Positions 31,758 through 39,774 of a DNA stretch of 64,000 nt are shown piece after piece. The stretch is taken from positions 62,001-126,000 of the forward strand of contig DASVQN010000023.1 of the NCBI GenBank assembly GCA_036389155.1. The letters are read 5' to 3'. Under the pieces are notes generated by a model that made no database searches, had not been told where the DNA came from, and was given only the letters and a program-made list of their open reading frames with translations. Source of the stretch: CADCVT01 sp036389155 (lineage in GTDB: Bacteria; Actinomycetota; Thermoleophilia; Solirubrobacterales; Solirubrobacteraceae). The position numbers and the translations under genes were made by a program. Each line of letters opens with the position of its first letter. Position 1 is the stretch's first letter.

Positions 31758-32102
31758 GTGGGGCGGCGCAGTCGCCAGCGCGAGAAGGTCGCCGCCCCGA
31801 CGAGCTCGTACGCGTCCGACGGGCGCGAGCTCGTGCTGCGCGGGTCGCTGACGCCGGCGACGCGGCGCGAGTACGCGTCGCTGGTCGGCGGCGGCTCGAC
31901 GCGCGAGGACACCTGGCACCGCGCCGTCGAGTTCCTGTTCGAGCGGCTCGCGGTGAGCTGGACCGTCGAGGGCGTCGAGTGGACGAAGCAGAAGGAGCTG
32001 CTCGCCCGTTTCCGCGTGGCCACCGGCGACGAGCGGGCGTGGGTGCGGGGCGTGCTGCGCGAGCACGTCGCCGAGTGGTTCCCGGACGTCGAGGCCCCGT
32101 GA
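31758..32102 (+). CDS. Conserved-looking protein, 114 aa
   Basis: From GTG 31758, three bases after the previous stop. Basic N-terminus (GRRSRQREKVAAPTSSYAS), then SDGRELVLRGSLTPATRREY and a helical C-terminal half with EDTWHRAVEFLFERLAVSW, ending EWFPDVEAP. I know similar short proteins from Thermoleophilia-type genomes but no function. Its stop overlaps the GH31 gene start. Confidence 0.68.
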   Translation: MGRRSRQREKVAAPTSSYASDGRELVLRGSLTPATRREYASLVGGGSTREDTWHRAVEFLFERLAVSWTVEGVEWTKQKELLARFRVATGDERAWVRGVLREHVAEWFPDVEAP

Positions 32103-34175
32103 GGCGGTGCGTCCTCGCCGCGCTGCTGGTCGCCGCGGCGGCGCCGGCACCCGCGAGCGCGGCGGTCAGCGTCGACGCGCGCCGGATCACGGTCACCTCG
32201 CAGTCCGGCGGGGTCGAGATCGACCGCAGGCCGTTCGCGCTGCGCGTGCTGGACGTCGACGGCAACGCGGTGATCGCGAGCGTGCCCGGCGTCTCGCGCG
32301 CGGGCGGGACGCTCTACGCGCCGCTCGTCGCCGTCCGCGGCTTCGAGCCCGAGCTGCGCGAGCCGTTCCTGCCGGCCCAGCCCGACCCGAACCCCAAGCG
32401 GCCCGCGAAGGCGCGGCGGGCGGCGGCGACGCGGGTGACGGGCGTGCGGCGCGACGGGGAGGGCGTGCGCCTGCGCGTCGGGTCGCTGACCGTGACGGTG
32501 CAGCCGGACGCCGCCGGGACGTTCGCGATCGAGGCGAGCGGCGCGCCGGCCGTCGCCATGGCCTTCCGCTCCTCGCGCCGCGAGGCGTTCCACGGCTTCG
32601 GCGGCTACCGCGAGTCGACGAACGCGCGCGGGCGGCAGATCCAGACGGCCGTCTCGGGCTACAACTATCCCGACCCGCGGCCCGCCTACTACTACGTCCA
32701 GCCCGAGTTCCTCTCGTCGCGCGGCTACGGCGTGCTGCTCGACCAGGACGAGCGGGCGAGCTTCCGCATGGCGTCCGACCGCCGCGGCGCGTGGCGGGTG
32801 ACGGCGCCGGGCCGCCTGCGCCTGGTCGTCGCGCCGCAGCGGGCCATGGGCTCGCTGAGCGCGATCACGGGGAGGCACGCGCTGCCGCCGGAGTGGAGCA
32901 CCGGCCAGATCCTGTGGCGCGCGACCCGCCCGCAGACGACGACGCCCGAGAGCTACGAGGAGGCGATCCGCGCCGACCTCGACCGCATCGAGCGCGAGAA
33001 CCTGACGATCTCCGGCTACGCCTTCGAGGGCTGGGCGATCCTGCGGCGCGAGGCGCTGACCGAGATCATCGAACGGCTGCGCTCGCGGGGGATCAGGCCC
33101 GTCCTCTACATCCGCTCGTTCGTCTCCAACGACGGCGCGGCGACCGACCCGCCGGGCGTCTTCGACGACGCGGTCGGCCGCGGCTACGTGGCCCGGCACG
33201 CGGACGGCTCGCCGTACTTCTACGGGTCGACGTTCCTCGCGGCGCGATCGGCCGTCGTCGACTTCACGAACCCCGAGGCGCTCGGGTGGTGGCAGGGCCG
33301 CATCCGGGAGATGCTCGAGCTCGGGGCCGAGGGCTTCATGAGCGACTTCGGCGAGGACGTCCTGGGCGACATGGTCTTCGCCGACGGCTCGACGGGCGCG
33401 ACGATGCGCAACCGCTACCCCGTCCTCCAGCAGCGCGGCGCGCGAGACGATCGACGCGTTCCGCGCGCAGCACCCGGACCGCGAGCCGTGGTTCTTCTCG
33501 CGCTCTGGCTACACCGGGCGGCCGGGCAGCGCCGCATACGAGCTCGGCACGTTCCCCGGCGACGAGACCGACGATTTCTCGAAAGACACGGGCCTGCCGT
33601 CGATCGTCCCCGACATGCTCAACCGCGCGATCGGCGGCGCGTGGGGGTTCACGACCGACATCGGCGGCTACGCGGACTACCGCTTCGGCCACCTCAACCA
33701 GCCGCCGACGTCGAAGGAGCTGTTCGTCCGCTGGGCGCAGGCGTCGGCGTTCATGCCGTTCTTCCGCGTCCACAACAGCGCGCTCAGCGGGACGCGGATG
33801 CCGTGGGACTTCGACGCCGAGACGCTCCAGCTCTACCGCGAGCTCGCGGCGCTGCACGACCGCGCGCGGCCGCTCGTGCGGCGGCTGTGGGAGGAGGGGC
33901 TGCGCACCGGCGTCCCGCCGATGCGCCCGCTGTGGCTCGTCGAGCCGTCGCTCGCGAGGTCGCCGCGGGCCGACGACGAGTGGCTGCTGGGCGACGACCT
34001 GCTCGTCGCGCCGGTCGTGACGCGGGGGGCCACGAAGCGCCGCGTCGTGCTGCCGCGCGGCTGCTGGCAGCGCGAGGGCGACGGCAAGCGGCTGGCCGGC
34101 GGGCGGACGGTCTCAGCCGACGCGCCGCTCGCGCGGCTGCCATGGTTCGTGCGATGCGGGATGCACCCCCTGTAG
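32099..34175 (+). pseudogene. Secreted GH31 alpha-glucosidase-like gene with one frameshift
   Basis: GTG 32099 begins a signal peptide (CVLAALLVAAAAPAPASAA) and about 446 codons of a family 31 glycosidase, with AFHGFGGYRES, the nucleophile region EGFMSDFGEDVLGDM and RNRYPVLQQR. At 33434-33444 (GCGCGGCGCGC) the frame jumps by one base. It resumes as ARETIDAFRAQHPDRE, GYTGRPGSAAYELGTFPGDE (acid/base region) and continues to TAG 34175. The total, 2077 nt, is one base too many for a complete ~691-aa enzyme. Either a recent inactivating insertion or a sequencing error in a GC run. Confidence 0.85.
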
Positions 34176-35296
34176 ATCGCCTGCTGCTCGGCTCCGGCCC
34201 GTCGCCGGTGCCCCAGCGTGTGCTCGAGGCGATGGCCCGGCCGACGGTCGGCCACCTCGACCCGGCGTTCGCGACGCTGATGGAGGAGGTCGCCTCGCTG
34301 CTGCGCGCCACGTTCCGCACGTCGAACCGCGCGACGCTCCCGATCAGCGGGACGGGCAGCGCCGGGATGGACGCGATGGTCGCGAACTTCGTCGAGCCCG
34401 GCGACCGGGTGGTCTGCGGCGTGTGCGGGCTGTTCGGGGAGCGGATGGCCGACGAGCTGGCGCGCAGCGGCGCCGAGGTCGTGCGCGTCGAGGCCGAGTG
34501 GGGGCGGGCGATCGCGCCCGAGGACCTGATCGCGGCGCTCGACGGCGGAGCGGACGCGTTGTTCGTCGTGCACGGCGAGACCTCGACCGGCGTCTGCCAG
34601 CCGCTCGACGGCCTCGGCGAGGCGTGCCGCTCGGTCGACGCGCTCCTCCTCGTCGACTGCGTCACGTCGCTCGCCGGCCAGCCGCTCGATCTCGACGCGT
34701 CGCTCGTCGACGCCGCGTTCAGCGGGACGCAGAAGTGCCTGAACTGCCCGCCGGGGCTCGCGCCGTTCACCGCGGGCGACCGCGCGCTGGCGAAGCTCGA
34801 GGGGCGCTCCTCCGCGGTGCGCTCGTGGTACTTCGACCTGAGCCTCGTCCTCGGATATTGGGACGGCGACGGCGGCCGGGCCTACCACCACACCGCGCCC
34901 ATCAACATGGTCTACGCCCTCGCCGAGGCGCTGGAGATCGTCGACGAGGAGGGGCTCGAGGCGCGGTGGGAGCGCCACGCGCACGCGCACGAGCGGCTGC
35001 GGCGCGCGCTCGAGGCCCTCGGCTGCCGGCGGCTCGCGCGCGACGGCGAGCAGCTCCACCCGCTGATGGCCGTCACGCCGCCGGAGGGCACCGACGTGGA
35101 CGGTGTGCGCAAGCGGCTGCTGAGCGAGCACGGCATCGAGATCGCCGCGGGAGCCGGACCGCTTGCGGGGCGGATCTGGCGGATCGGGGTCATGGGTGAC
35201 GGCGCGGAGCTGGAGCCGCAGGAGCGCCTCGTGCGCGCCCTCGCGGAGGAGCTCGGCGCCGATCCAGAAGAGCCGCTGGCGGCGCTCGCCACGTGA
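34154..35296 (+). CDS. PLP-dependent aminotransferase, alanine-glyoxylate/serine type
   Basis: 380 aa class V aminotransferase. LLGSGPSPVPQRVLEAMARP and VGHLDPAF open it; GTGSAGMDAMVANFVEPGD binds cofactor phosphate, HGETSTGVCQPL and LLVDCVTSLAGQPLDLD hold the Asp, and GTQKCLNCPPGLAPF the Schiff-base Lys. Typical of serine-glyoxylate or purine-degradation aminotransferases. It overlaps the end of the glycosidase gene in another frame; ATG 34142 is an alternative start. Confidence 0.88.
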   Translation: MRDAPPVDRLLLGSGPSPVPQRVLEAMARPTVGHLDPAFATLMEEVASLLRATFRTSNRATLPISGTGSAGMDAMVANFVEPGDRVVCGVCGLFGERMADELARSGAEVVRVEAEWGRAIAPEDLIAALDGGADALFVVHGETSTGVCQPLDGLGEACRSVDALLLVDCVTSLAGQPLDLDASLVDAAFSGTQKCLNCPPGLAPFTAGDRALAKLEGRSSAVRSWYFDLSLVLGYWDGDGGRAYHHTAPINMVYALAEALEIVDEEGLEARWERHAHAHERLRRALEALGCRRLARDGEQLHPLMAVTPPEGTDVDGVRKRLLSEHGIEIAAGAGPLAGRIWRIGVMGDGAELEPQERLVRALAEELGADPEEPLAALAT

Positions 35297-35342
35297 CCGC
35301 GACCGCGCCGCGCGAAGCGCGCGCGTCCCGGCGGCGCCGCCG

Positions 35343-36419
35343 ATGATCGACCCCTCCGCCTTCGCGCGCCTCCTCGCCGGCTACTGCCTCGAGGTCGCAG
35401 ACGACCAGCAGATCGTCGTGCGCTCGAGCACCCTCGCCGCGCCGCTCCTCCTCGAGCTCCAGCGCGAGATCCTGGAGCGCGAGGCGTGGCCGCTGCTGCG
35501 CGTCGAGCTCCCGGGCCAGGCGCGCGGCTACTTCGAGCACGCGAAGGACTCGCACCTCGACCGCTACGCCCCGCTCGCGTACGAGGAGGCGCGCAAGGCG
35601 CACGCCTCGCTCGCGATCCAGGCGCCCGAGAACACGCGCGCGCTCGTCGGCATCGACCCCGAGCGCCTCGCGCGCGCCGCGGTCGGCCGCGCGCCCATCC
35701 GCAAGGAGGCGCTCAAGCGCCGCTGGTGCCTGACCATCTGGCCGACGGACGCGCTCGCGCAGGAGGCGGGGATGGCGCTGGCCGGCTACGAGGCGTTCGT
35801 CCGCGCCGCGCTCTTCCTCGACCAGCCCGATCCGGTCGCCGCGTGGGGCGGGCTGCGCACGTTCCAGGCCGGCCTCGTCGACCGGCTGTCGAAGGCGCGC
35901 ACGGTCCGCATCGAGGCCGAGGGCACCGACCTGACGCTGGAGGTCAAGGGCCGCACGTGGGTCAACAGCGACGGCCGGCGCAACATGCCGAGCGGCGAGG
36001 TCTTCACCGGCCCGCACGAGACGAGCGCCAACGGCACGATCCGCTTCGACGTCCCGAGCAGCCCCGCGGGGGTCGAGGTCCGCGACGTCGAGGTCACGTT
36101 CAAGGACGGCGAGGTCGTCGCCGCCCGCGCGCAGACGGGCGACGCCTACCTCCAGCACGCGCTGAACACCGACGCCGGCGCCCGCCGCCTCGGCGAGCTC
36201 GGCATCGGCACGAACTTCGGCATCACCCGCCCGAGCGGCACGATCCTCTTCGACGAGAAGATCGGCGGGACCGTCCACCTCGCGCTCGGCCGCTCGTACC
36301 CGGAGACAGGAGGCAAGAACGAGTCCGCGCTGCACTGGGACCTCATCTGCGACCTGCGCCGAGGCGGGCGCATCACCGCCGACGGCGAGGCCGTGCAGGA
36401 GGGCGGGCGCTTCAGCTGA
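35343..36419 (+). CDS. M29-family aminopeptidase
   Basis: 358 aa thermophilic-type metallopeptidase (AmpS/PepS/AmpT). Metal-ligand regions: NMPSGEVFTGPHET (Glu), GTILFDEKIGGTVHLALG (Glu, His) and the C-terminal ESALHWDLICDLR (His, Asp). ATG 35343 starts at the fold's first helix; a long in-frame extension upstream is Arg/Ser-rich noise. It ends in TCAGCTGA, overlapping the stop of the opposite MNIO-partner gene. Non-processive aminopeptidase in the cytosol. Confidence 0.9.
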   Translation: MIDPSAFARLLAGYCLEVADDQQIVVRSSTLAAPLLLELQREILEREAWPLLRVELPGQARGYFEHAKDSHLDRYAPLAYEEARKAHASLAIQAPENTRALVGIDPERLARAAVGRAPIRKEALKRRWCLTIWPTDALAQEAGMALAGYEAFVRAALFLDQPDPVAAWGGLRTFQAGLVDRLSKARTVRIEAEGTDLTLEVKGRTWVNSDGRRNMPSGEVFTGPHETSANGTIRFDVPSSPAGVEVRDVEVTFKDGEVVAARAQTGDAYLQHALNTDAGARRLGELGIGTNFGITRPSGTILFDEKIGGTVHLALGRSYPETGGKNESALHWDLICDLRRGGRITADGEAVQEGGRFS

Positions 36420-36924
36420 CGCGGAAGCCCGAGGGCGGGGCGCCGTCGACGATCGCCGTGCACGGCCCGCCGCCACGGGCCGGCCGGCGCCCGGCGACCA
36501 GCGCCGCGAGCACGGGACGCGGGTCCTGCGGCCACGGGATCTCGACGTCCTCCCCGTCGGTCCCCGCGAGGCGCCGGATGAGCGCCGCCTCGAGCGCCGC
36601 GAGCGCGCGGGCCAGCGGGTCGGGGTCGGCCACGGCCACGAACCGCAGAAATGCCGGGCCGAGCTCGTCCCGGAAGGCCGACGCCTCCTGATCCGCGGCG
36701 AAGCGCTCGACCGCCGGCTCCAGCCGCCCCTCCAGGCGCAGCAGGGCCGCGATCAGCGGGCAGCGGCGCTCGACGTTCAGCACGCGCCACGACGTGACCG
36801 ACCAGCGCAGGACGGCCAGCTCCTCCGACCCGGCCAGCGCGCGCAGGTGCGCGTCCTCGCCGGCCGCGTCCGCCTCTCCGGCGAGGAGCGCCGCGAGCCG
36901 CCGCTGTCGCTCGGCGAGCGTCAC
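36412..36924 (-). CDS. Putative MNIO partner protein
   Basis: 170 aa from GTG 36924, which overlaps the MNIO stop by four bases. No catalytic motif. It is mainly helical with LRALAGSEELAVLRWSVTSW, NVERRCPLIAALLRLEGRL and PLARALAALEAALIRRLAG, then a short strand-rich tail with IPWPQDPRPVLAALVAG. Position immediately after the MNIO gene is that of partner proteins such as BufC/HvfC (DUF2063), MbnC or TglI, which present the peptide. It is shorter than BufC, and similarity is not visible by eye. Confidence 0.65.
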   Translation of the reverse strand: MTLAERQRRLAALLAGEADAAGEDAHLRALAGSEELAVLRWSVTSWRVLNVERRCPLIAALLRLEGRLEPAVERFAADQEASAFRDELGPAFLRFVAVADPDPLARALAALEAALIRRLAGTDGEDVEIPWPQDPRPVLAALVAGRRPARGGGPCTAIVDGAPPSGFRVS

Positions 36925-37784
36925 GCCGCGGCGAGCCGCTCGCGCAGGCGCACCAGCTCGCCTGCGACGACGTCGTCGCCCAGGGTGGGAACGGCCTCCG
37001 GCAGCAGCTCGTACGTCACGCCGCGCACGTTCGGCGCCCGCGCGACGACCTCGGCGGCGAGGTCCAGCGTCGAGGCGCGCGGGACGCGCGAATGGACGTC
37101 GAGCATCAGCCCGCGCTCCTCCACCCCGCACGCGACGTGCAGCTCGCCGACGTGGGAGAGATCGAGCTCGTCGAGGAACGCGGGGATGTCGAAGCCGCGG
37201 TTGTGGGCGTCGCACTCGAGGTTGTAGACGTCGAGCAGCACGCCGCACCCGGTCCGCCCGCAGAGGGCGTTGAGGAAGCCGGCGTCGCTGTAGGCGCCCG
37301 GCGCCTCCGGCACGAGCTGGACGATGTTCTCGAGCAGGAACGGAAGCGGATAGCGCTCGCGGATCGCCGTCACGCGCTCGGCGACGAGGTCGAGCGCCTC
37401 CTCCGTGGGCGGGAGCGCGAGCATCGTGCCGAGGAAGCGGCCGTCGACGCGCGTGTACGCGAGGTGCTCGCTGTGCCAGGCGACCTCGACGGCGCCCACG
37501 ATCTCGTCGAGCAGCCCGAGGTACTCGTCCGACCAGCCGTCGTGGCTGCCGATGGACAGCCCGACCCCGTGCACCACGACGGTCGTCTCACTCGCGACGG
37601 CGTGCAGAAGCGCCAGCTTCCGACGGTCGATCCGCGCGCGCCCCGTGTCGCGGCGCGCGATCGCGTCCGGCGTGACCTCGACGTAGTCGACGAGCGGCAG
37701 GACGCGCGCGAGCCCGCGCGCGTCGTGCCCCTCGAAGGTCGTGCCGATGCCGGTGCGGACGCCCGGCTCAGCGGATGCGGACAT
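36921..37784 (-). CDS. MNIO (DUF692) multinuclear iron oxidase
   Basis: 287 aa TIM-barrel member of the multinuclear non-heme iron-dependent oxidative enzymes (MbnB, TglH, BufB). Family motifs and likely iron ligands are all present: VVVHGVGLSIGS, WHSEHLAY, FLLENIVQL, VLLDVYNLECDA, GELHVACG, LMLDVHSRVP and GVTYELLPEA. These enzymes modify Cys or backbone atoms of ribosomal peptides. It overlaps the upstream 84-aa gene by 17 nt and the downstream gene by four: a tight three-gene unit. Confidence 0.88.
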   Translation of the reverse strand: MSASAEPGVRTGIGTTFEGHDARGLARVLPLVDYVEVTPDAIARRDTGRARIDRRKLALLHAVASETTVVVHGVGLSIGSHDGWSDEYLGLLDEIVGAVEVAWHSEHLAYTRVDGRFLGTMLALPPTEEALDLVAERVTAIRERYPLPFLLENIVQLVPEAPGAYSDAGFLNALCGRTGCGVLLDVYNLECDAHNRGFDIPAFLDELDLSHVGELHVACGVEERGLMLDVHSRVPRASTLDLAAEVVARAPNVRGVTYELLPEAVPTLGDDVVAGELVRLRERLAAA

Positions 37785-38022
37785 CCGCGAGACCGTCGAT
37801 GCCGTCCAGCGCCGGCTGGATCCCCTTGAGCTTCCCCGCCGCGATCGGCCGTCCGCTGAGGATGTCCTCGCCGCGAAGCAGCACGTCGAAGCCGAGGAGG
37901 CCGCAGCTCCCGCAGCCGACCTCGCCGCCGATCCGCTTCAGGGCCTCCGCGAGGTTGTCGAAGCCGGCGTCCTTGCGCACGGCGACCTCCACAGCCTTGC
38001 GCGTCGGGCTCAGTCGTGGCAT
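37768..38022 (-). CDS. Putative MNIO substrate peptide, 84 aa, GCGSCG motif
   Basis: 84 aa from ATG 38022 with a very strong Shine-Dalgarno (GGGAGGAGG). First gene of the MNIO unit, where precursor peptides sit. It has only two Cys, both in EVGCGSCGLLGFDV (Cys37, Cys40). The N-terminus (RKAVEVAVRKDAGFDNLAEALKR in part) is helical and could be the leader. There is no signal peptide and no multi-Cys core, unlike bufferins (DUF2282) and methanobactin precursors. An accessory cofactor or carrier protein is the alternative. Confidence 0.65.
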   Translation of the reverse strand: MPRLSPTRKAVEVAVRKDAGFDNLAEALKRIGGEVGCGSCGLLGFDVLLRGEDILSGRPIAAGKLKGIQPALDGIDGLADVRIR

Positions 38023-38073
38023 GACCTGCCTCCTCCCGTTGGATCACTCCGGGCATCCGACCCTCTCAGAACA

Positions 38074-38088
38074 TTGACGTGGAGTCAA
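38074..38088 (-). promoter_or_regulatory. Possible promoter/operator of the MNIO unit
   Basis: TTGAC-GTGGA-GTCAA is an inverted repeat. On the minus strand it includes TTGACT, a good -35, with GAGGGT 17 bp downstream as a poor -10 and about 38 bp of leader before ATG 38022. Regulation by the repeat is a guess. Confidence 0.35.
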
Positions 38089-38089
38089 C

Positions 38090-38340
38090 GCTTCATGAGT
38101 GATCAGCGAAGGGGAGCGGCTGCGTAGGTTCGCTCAGGTTCGGGGCGGCTTGACGAGCGCTCGACTCGAACGTCCGTCCAGCCGTCTCAAGATTGCCCTT
38201 CAAGTTCTCGCTCCGCCTGCCGACGACCCGGATGCCGAGACACTGGAACCCCTTCCCAGATATGTCAGGCGACCGCTGCACCTGCGCCCCGACGAGCCCC
38301 CCGCTCGCCGGGGCGTAGCTGCTTAACGAGCGCGCCCGGT
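38090..38340. other. Gap with atypical, less GC-rich sequence; no convincing gene
   Basis: About 250 bp between the MNIO promoter region and pyk. The composition is visibly milder than around it (AGATATGTCAGG, CAAGATTGCCCTTCAAG). Open frames exist on both strands: 38099-38326 plus (75 codons) and 38093-38281 minus (62 codons, with ISGKGFQCLGIRVVGRRS). Neither has a family resemblance, and codon third positions are not GC-saturated as in real genes here. I read it as a remnant of foreign or decayed DNA. The end carries the pyk promoter (TAGCGT 38349-38354). Confidence 0.4.
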
Positions 38341-38361
38341 CGAGCCGCTAGCGTCCCGCCC

Positions 38362-39774
38362 GTGCGCCGCACCAAGATCGTCGCGACGATCGGCCCCGCC
38401 TCCCGCGACCGCGAGGTGCTGACCGAGATGGTCCGGGCCGGGATGGACGTCGCGCGGCTGAACTTCTCGCACGGCACGCACGAGCAGCACGCGCAGACGG
38501 CCGAGTGGGTCAGGGAGGCGTCGAACCGCGCCGGGAGGCCGGTGGCGATCCTCCAGGACCTGCCCGGGCCCAAGCTGCGCATCGGCCGGCTGAAGGACGA
38601 CCTCGTCGAGCTGAAGGCGGGCGAGGTCGTGACGTTCCGCTGCGGCGAGGACGACGGCCACCTCGGCGACGCGCAACACATGACGATCTCCTGGGGCGGG
38701 CTGCCCGAGGCGGTCAGCGACGGCGAGGTCATCTACCTGGCCGACGGGTCGGTCCGGCTGCGGGCGCAGGCCGTCCGCGTCGGCGAGCGCGAGGTCGACG
38801 CGCGCGTGGAGATCGGCGGCACCGTCGCCTCGCGTCAGGGCGTCAACATCCCCGCCGAGGCCGACGCGCTGCCGGCCGTCCCCGAAGAGGACATCAAGCA
38901 CCTCGAGGCCGGGCTGAAGATGGGCGTCGACATGGTCGCCATCTCGTTCGTCCGGCGCCCCGAGGACGTCGAGCACGTCCGCCAGCACACGCGCGTCCCG
39001 CTGATCTCGAAGTTCGAGAAGCCGCAGGCCGTCGAACGCGCCGAGGAGATCGTCAAGGCGTCGGACTGCATCATGGTCGCCCGCGGCGACCTCGGGATCG
39101 AGCTGCCGATCGAGGAGGTCCCGATCGTGCAGAAGAAGCTCCTCGCGCTGGCGGGCCGCATGGCGCGCCCGGCGATCACCGCGACGCAGATGCTCGACTC
39201 GATGGTCACCTCGTCGCGCCCGACGCGCGCCGAGGTCGCCGACGTGGCCAACGCGATCCTCGACGGGACCGACGCCGTGATGCTCTCTCAGGAGACGGCG
39301 GTCGGGGCCCACGTCGTCGGGACGATCGAGATGATGGCCGCGATCGCGCTGCAGGCCGAGAAGATCCTCCCCTTCGACCGCTGGATCGAGGAGCGCGTGC
39401 GCCGCGACGACCGCGACCCGGCGTACACGATCGCCCACAGCGCCTGCGAGGCCGCGCGCGAGCTGGGGCTCAGCGCGCTCGTGATCCCGACGCTGTCCGG
39501 CCGCAGCGCGCGGCTCATCTCCGCGCACCGCCCGGACGTCCCGATCTACGTGCTCTCCCCCGGCCGCGAGACCGTCCGCCGCTGCGGGCTGATGTGGGGC
39601 GTGCAGGCGGCGTCGATGCGCCGCTTCGAGGTGACGGAGGAGCTGATCGGCGAGGCCGCGCGCCGTGTCGTCGAGCTGGGCTGGTGCAAGAAGGGCGAGC
39701 GCGTCGGCATCACGGCCGGCCTCCCCAGCGGCCGCCCGGGCACGACCTCGCTCTTCCAGGTCCAGGAGCTCTAG
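38362..39774 (+). CDS. pyk: Pyruvate kinase
   Basis: 470 aa glycolytic kinase converting PEP and ADP to pyruvate and ATP. RTKIVATIGPAS at the N-terminus, ARLNFSHG, catalytic Lys in LISKFEKPQAV, metal ligands in IMVARGDLGIELP and the substrate loop ARPAITATQMLDSM are intact; the C-terminal allosteric domain is present though short. GTG 38362 has TAGCGT seven bases upstream, a leaderless arrangement. Its stop shares CTAG with the convergent ABC1 kinase gene. Confidence 0.96.
   Translation: MRRTKIVATIGPASRDREVLTEMVRAGMDVARLNFSHGTHEQHAQTAEWVREASNRAGRPVAILQDLPGPKLRIGRLKDDLVELKAGEVVTFRCGEDDGHLGDAQHMTISWGGLPEAVSDGEVIYLADGSVRLRAQAVRVGEREVDARVEIGGTVASRQGVNIPAEADALPAVPEEDIKHLEAGLKMGVDMVAISFVRRPEDVEHVRQHTRVPLISKFEKPQAVERAEEIVKASDCIMVARGDLGIELPIEEVPIVQKKLLALAGRMARPAITATQMLDSMVTSSRPTRAEVADVANAILDGTDAVMLSQETAVGAHVVGTIEMMAAIALQAEKILPFDRWIEERVRRDDRDPAYTIAHSACEAARELGLSALVIPTLSGRSARLISAHRPDVPIYVLSPGRETVRRCGLMWGVQAASMRRFEVTEELIGEAARRVVELGWCKKGERVGITAGLPSGRPGTTSLFQVQEL

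Noticed and set aside
31112..35296. Apparent 1394-aa MBL-glycosidase-aminotransferase fusion
   Set aside because: It joins the GH31 gene to the aminotransferase only by reading the wrong frame after the base insertion at about 33437; its beginning is out of frame with the real MBL gene.
38099..38326. 75-codon plus ORF before pyk
   Set aside because: Codon use unlike the neighbours, no recognisable domain, and no convincing start signal; described as a gap instead.
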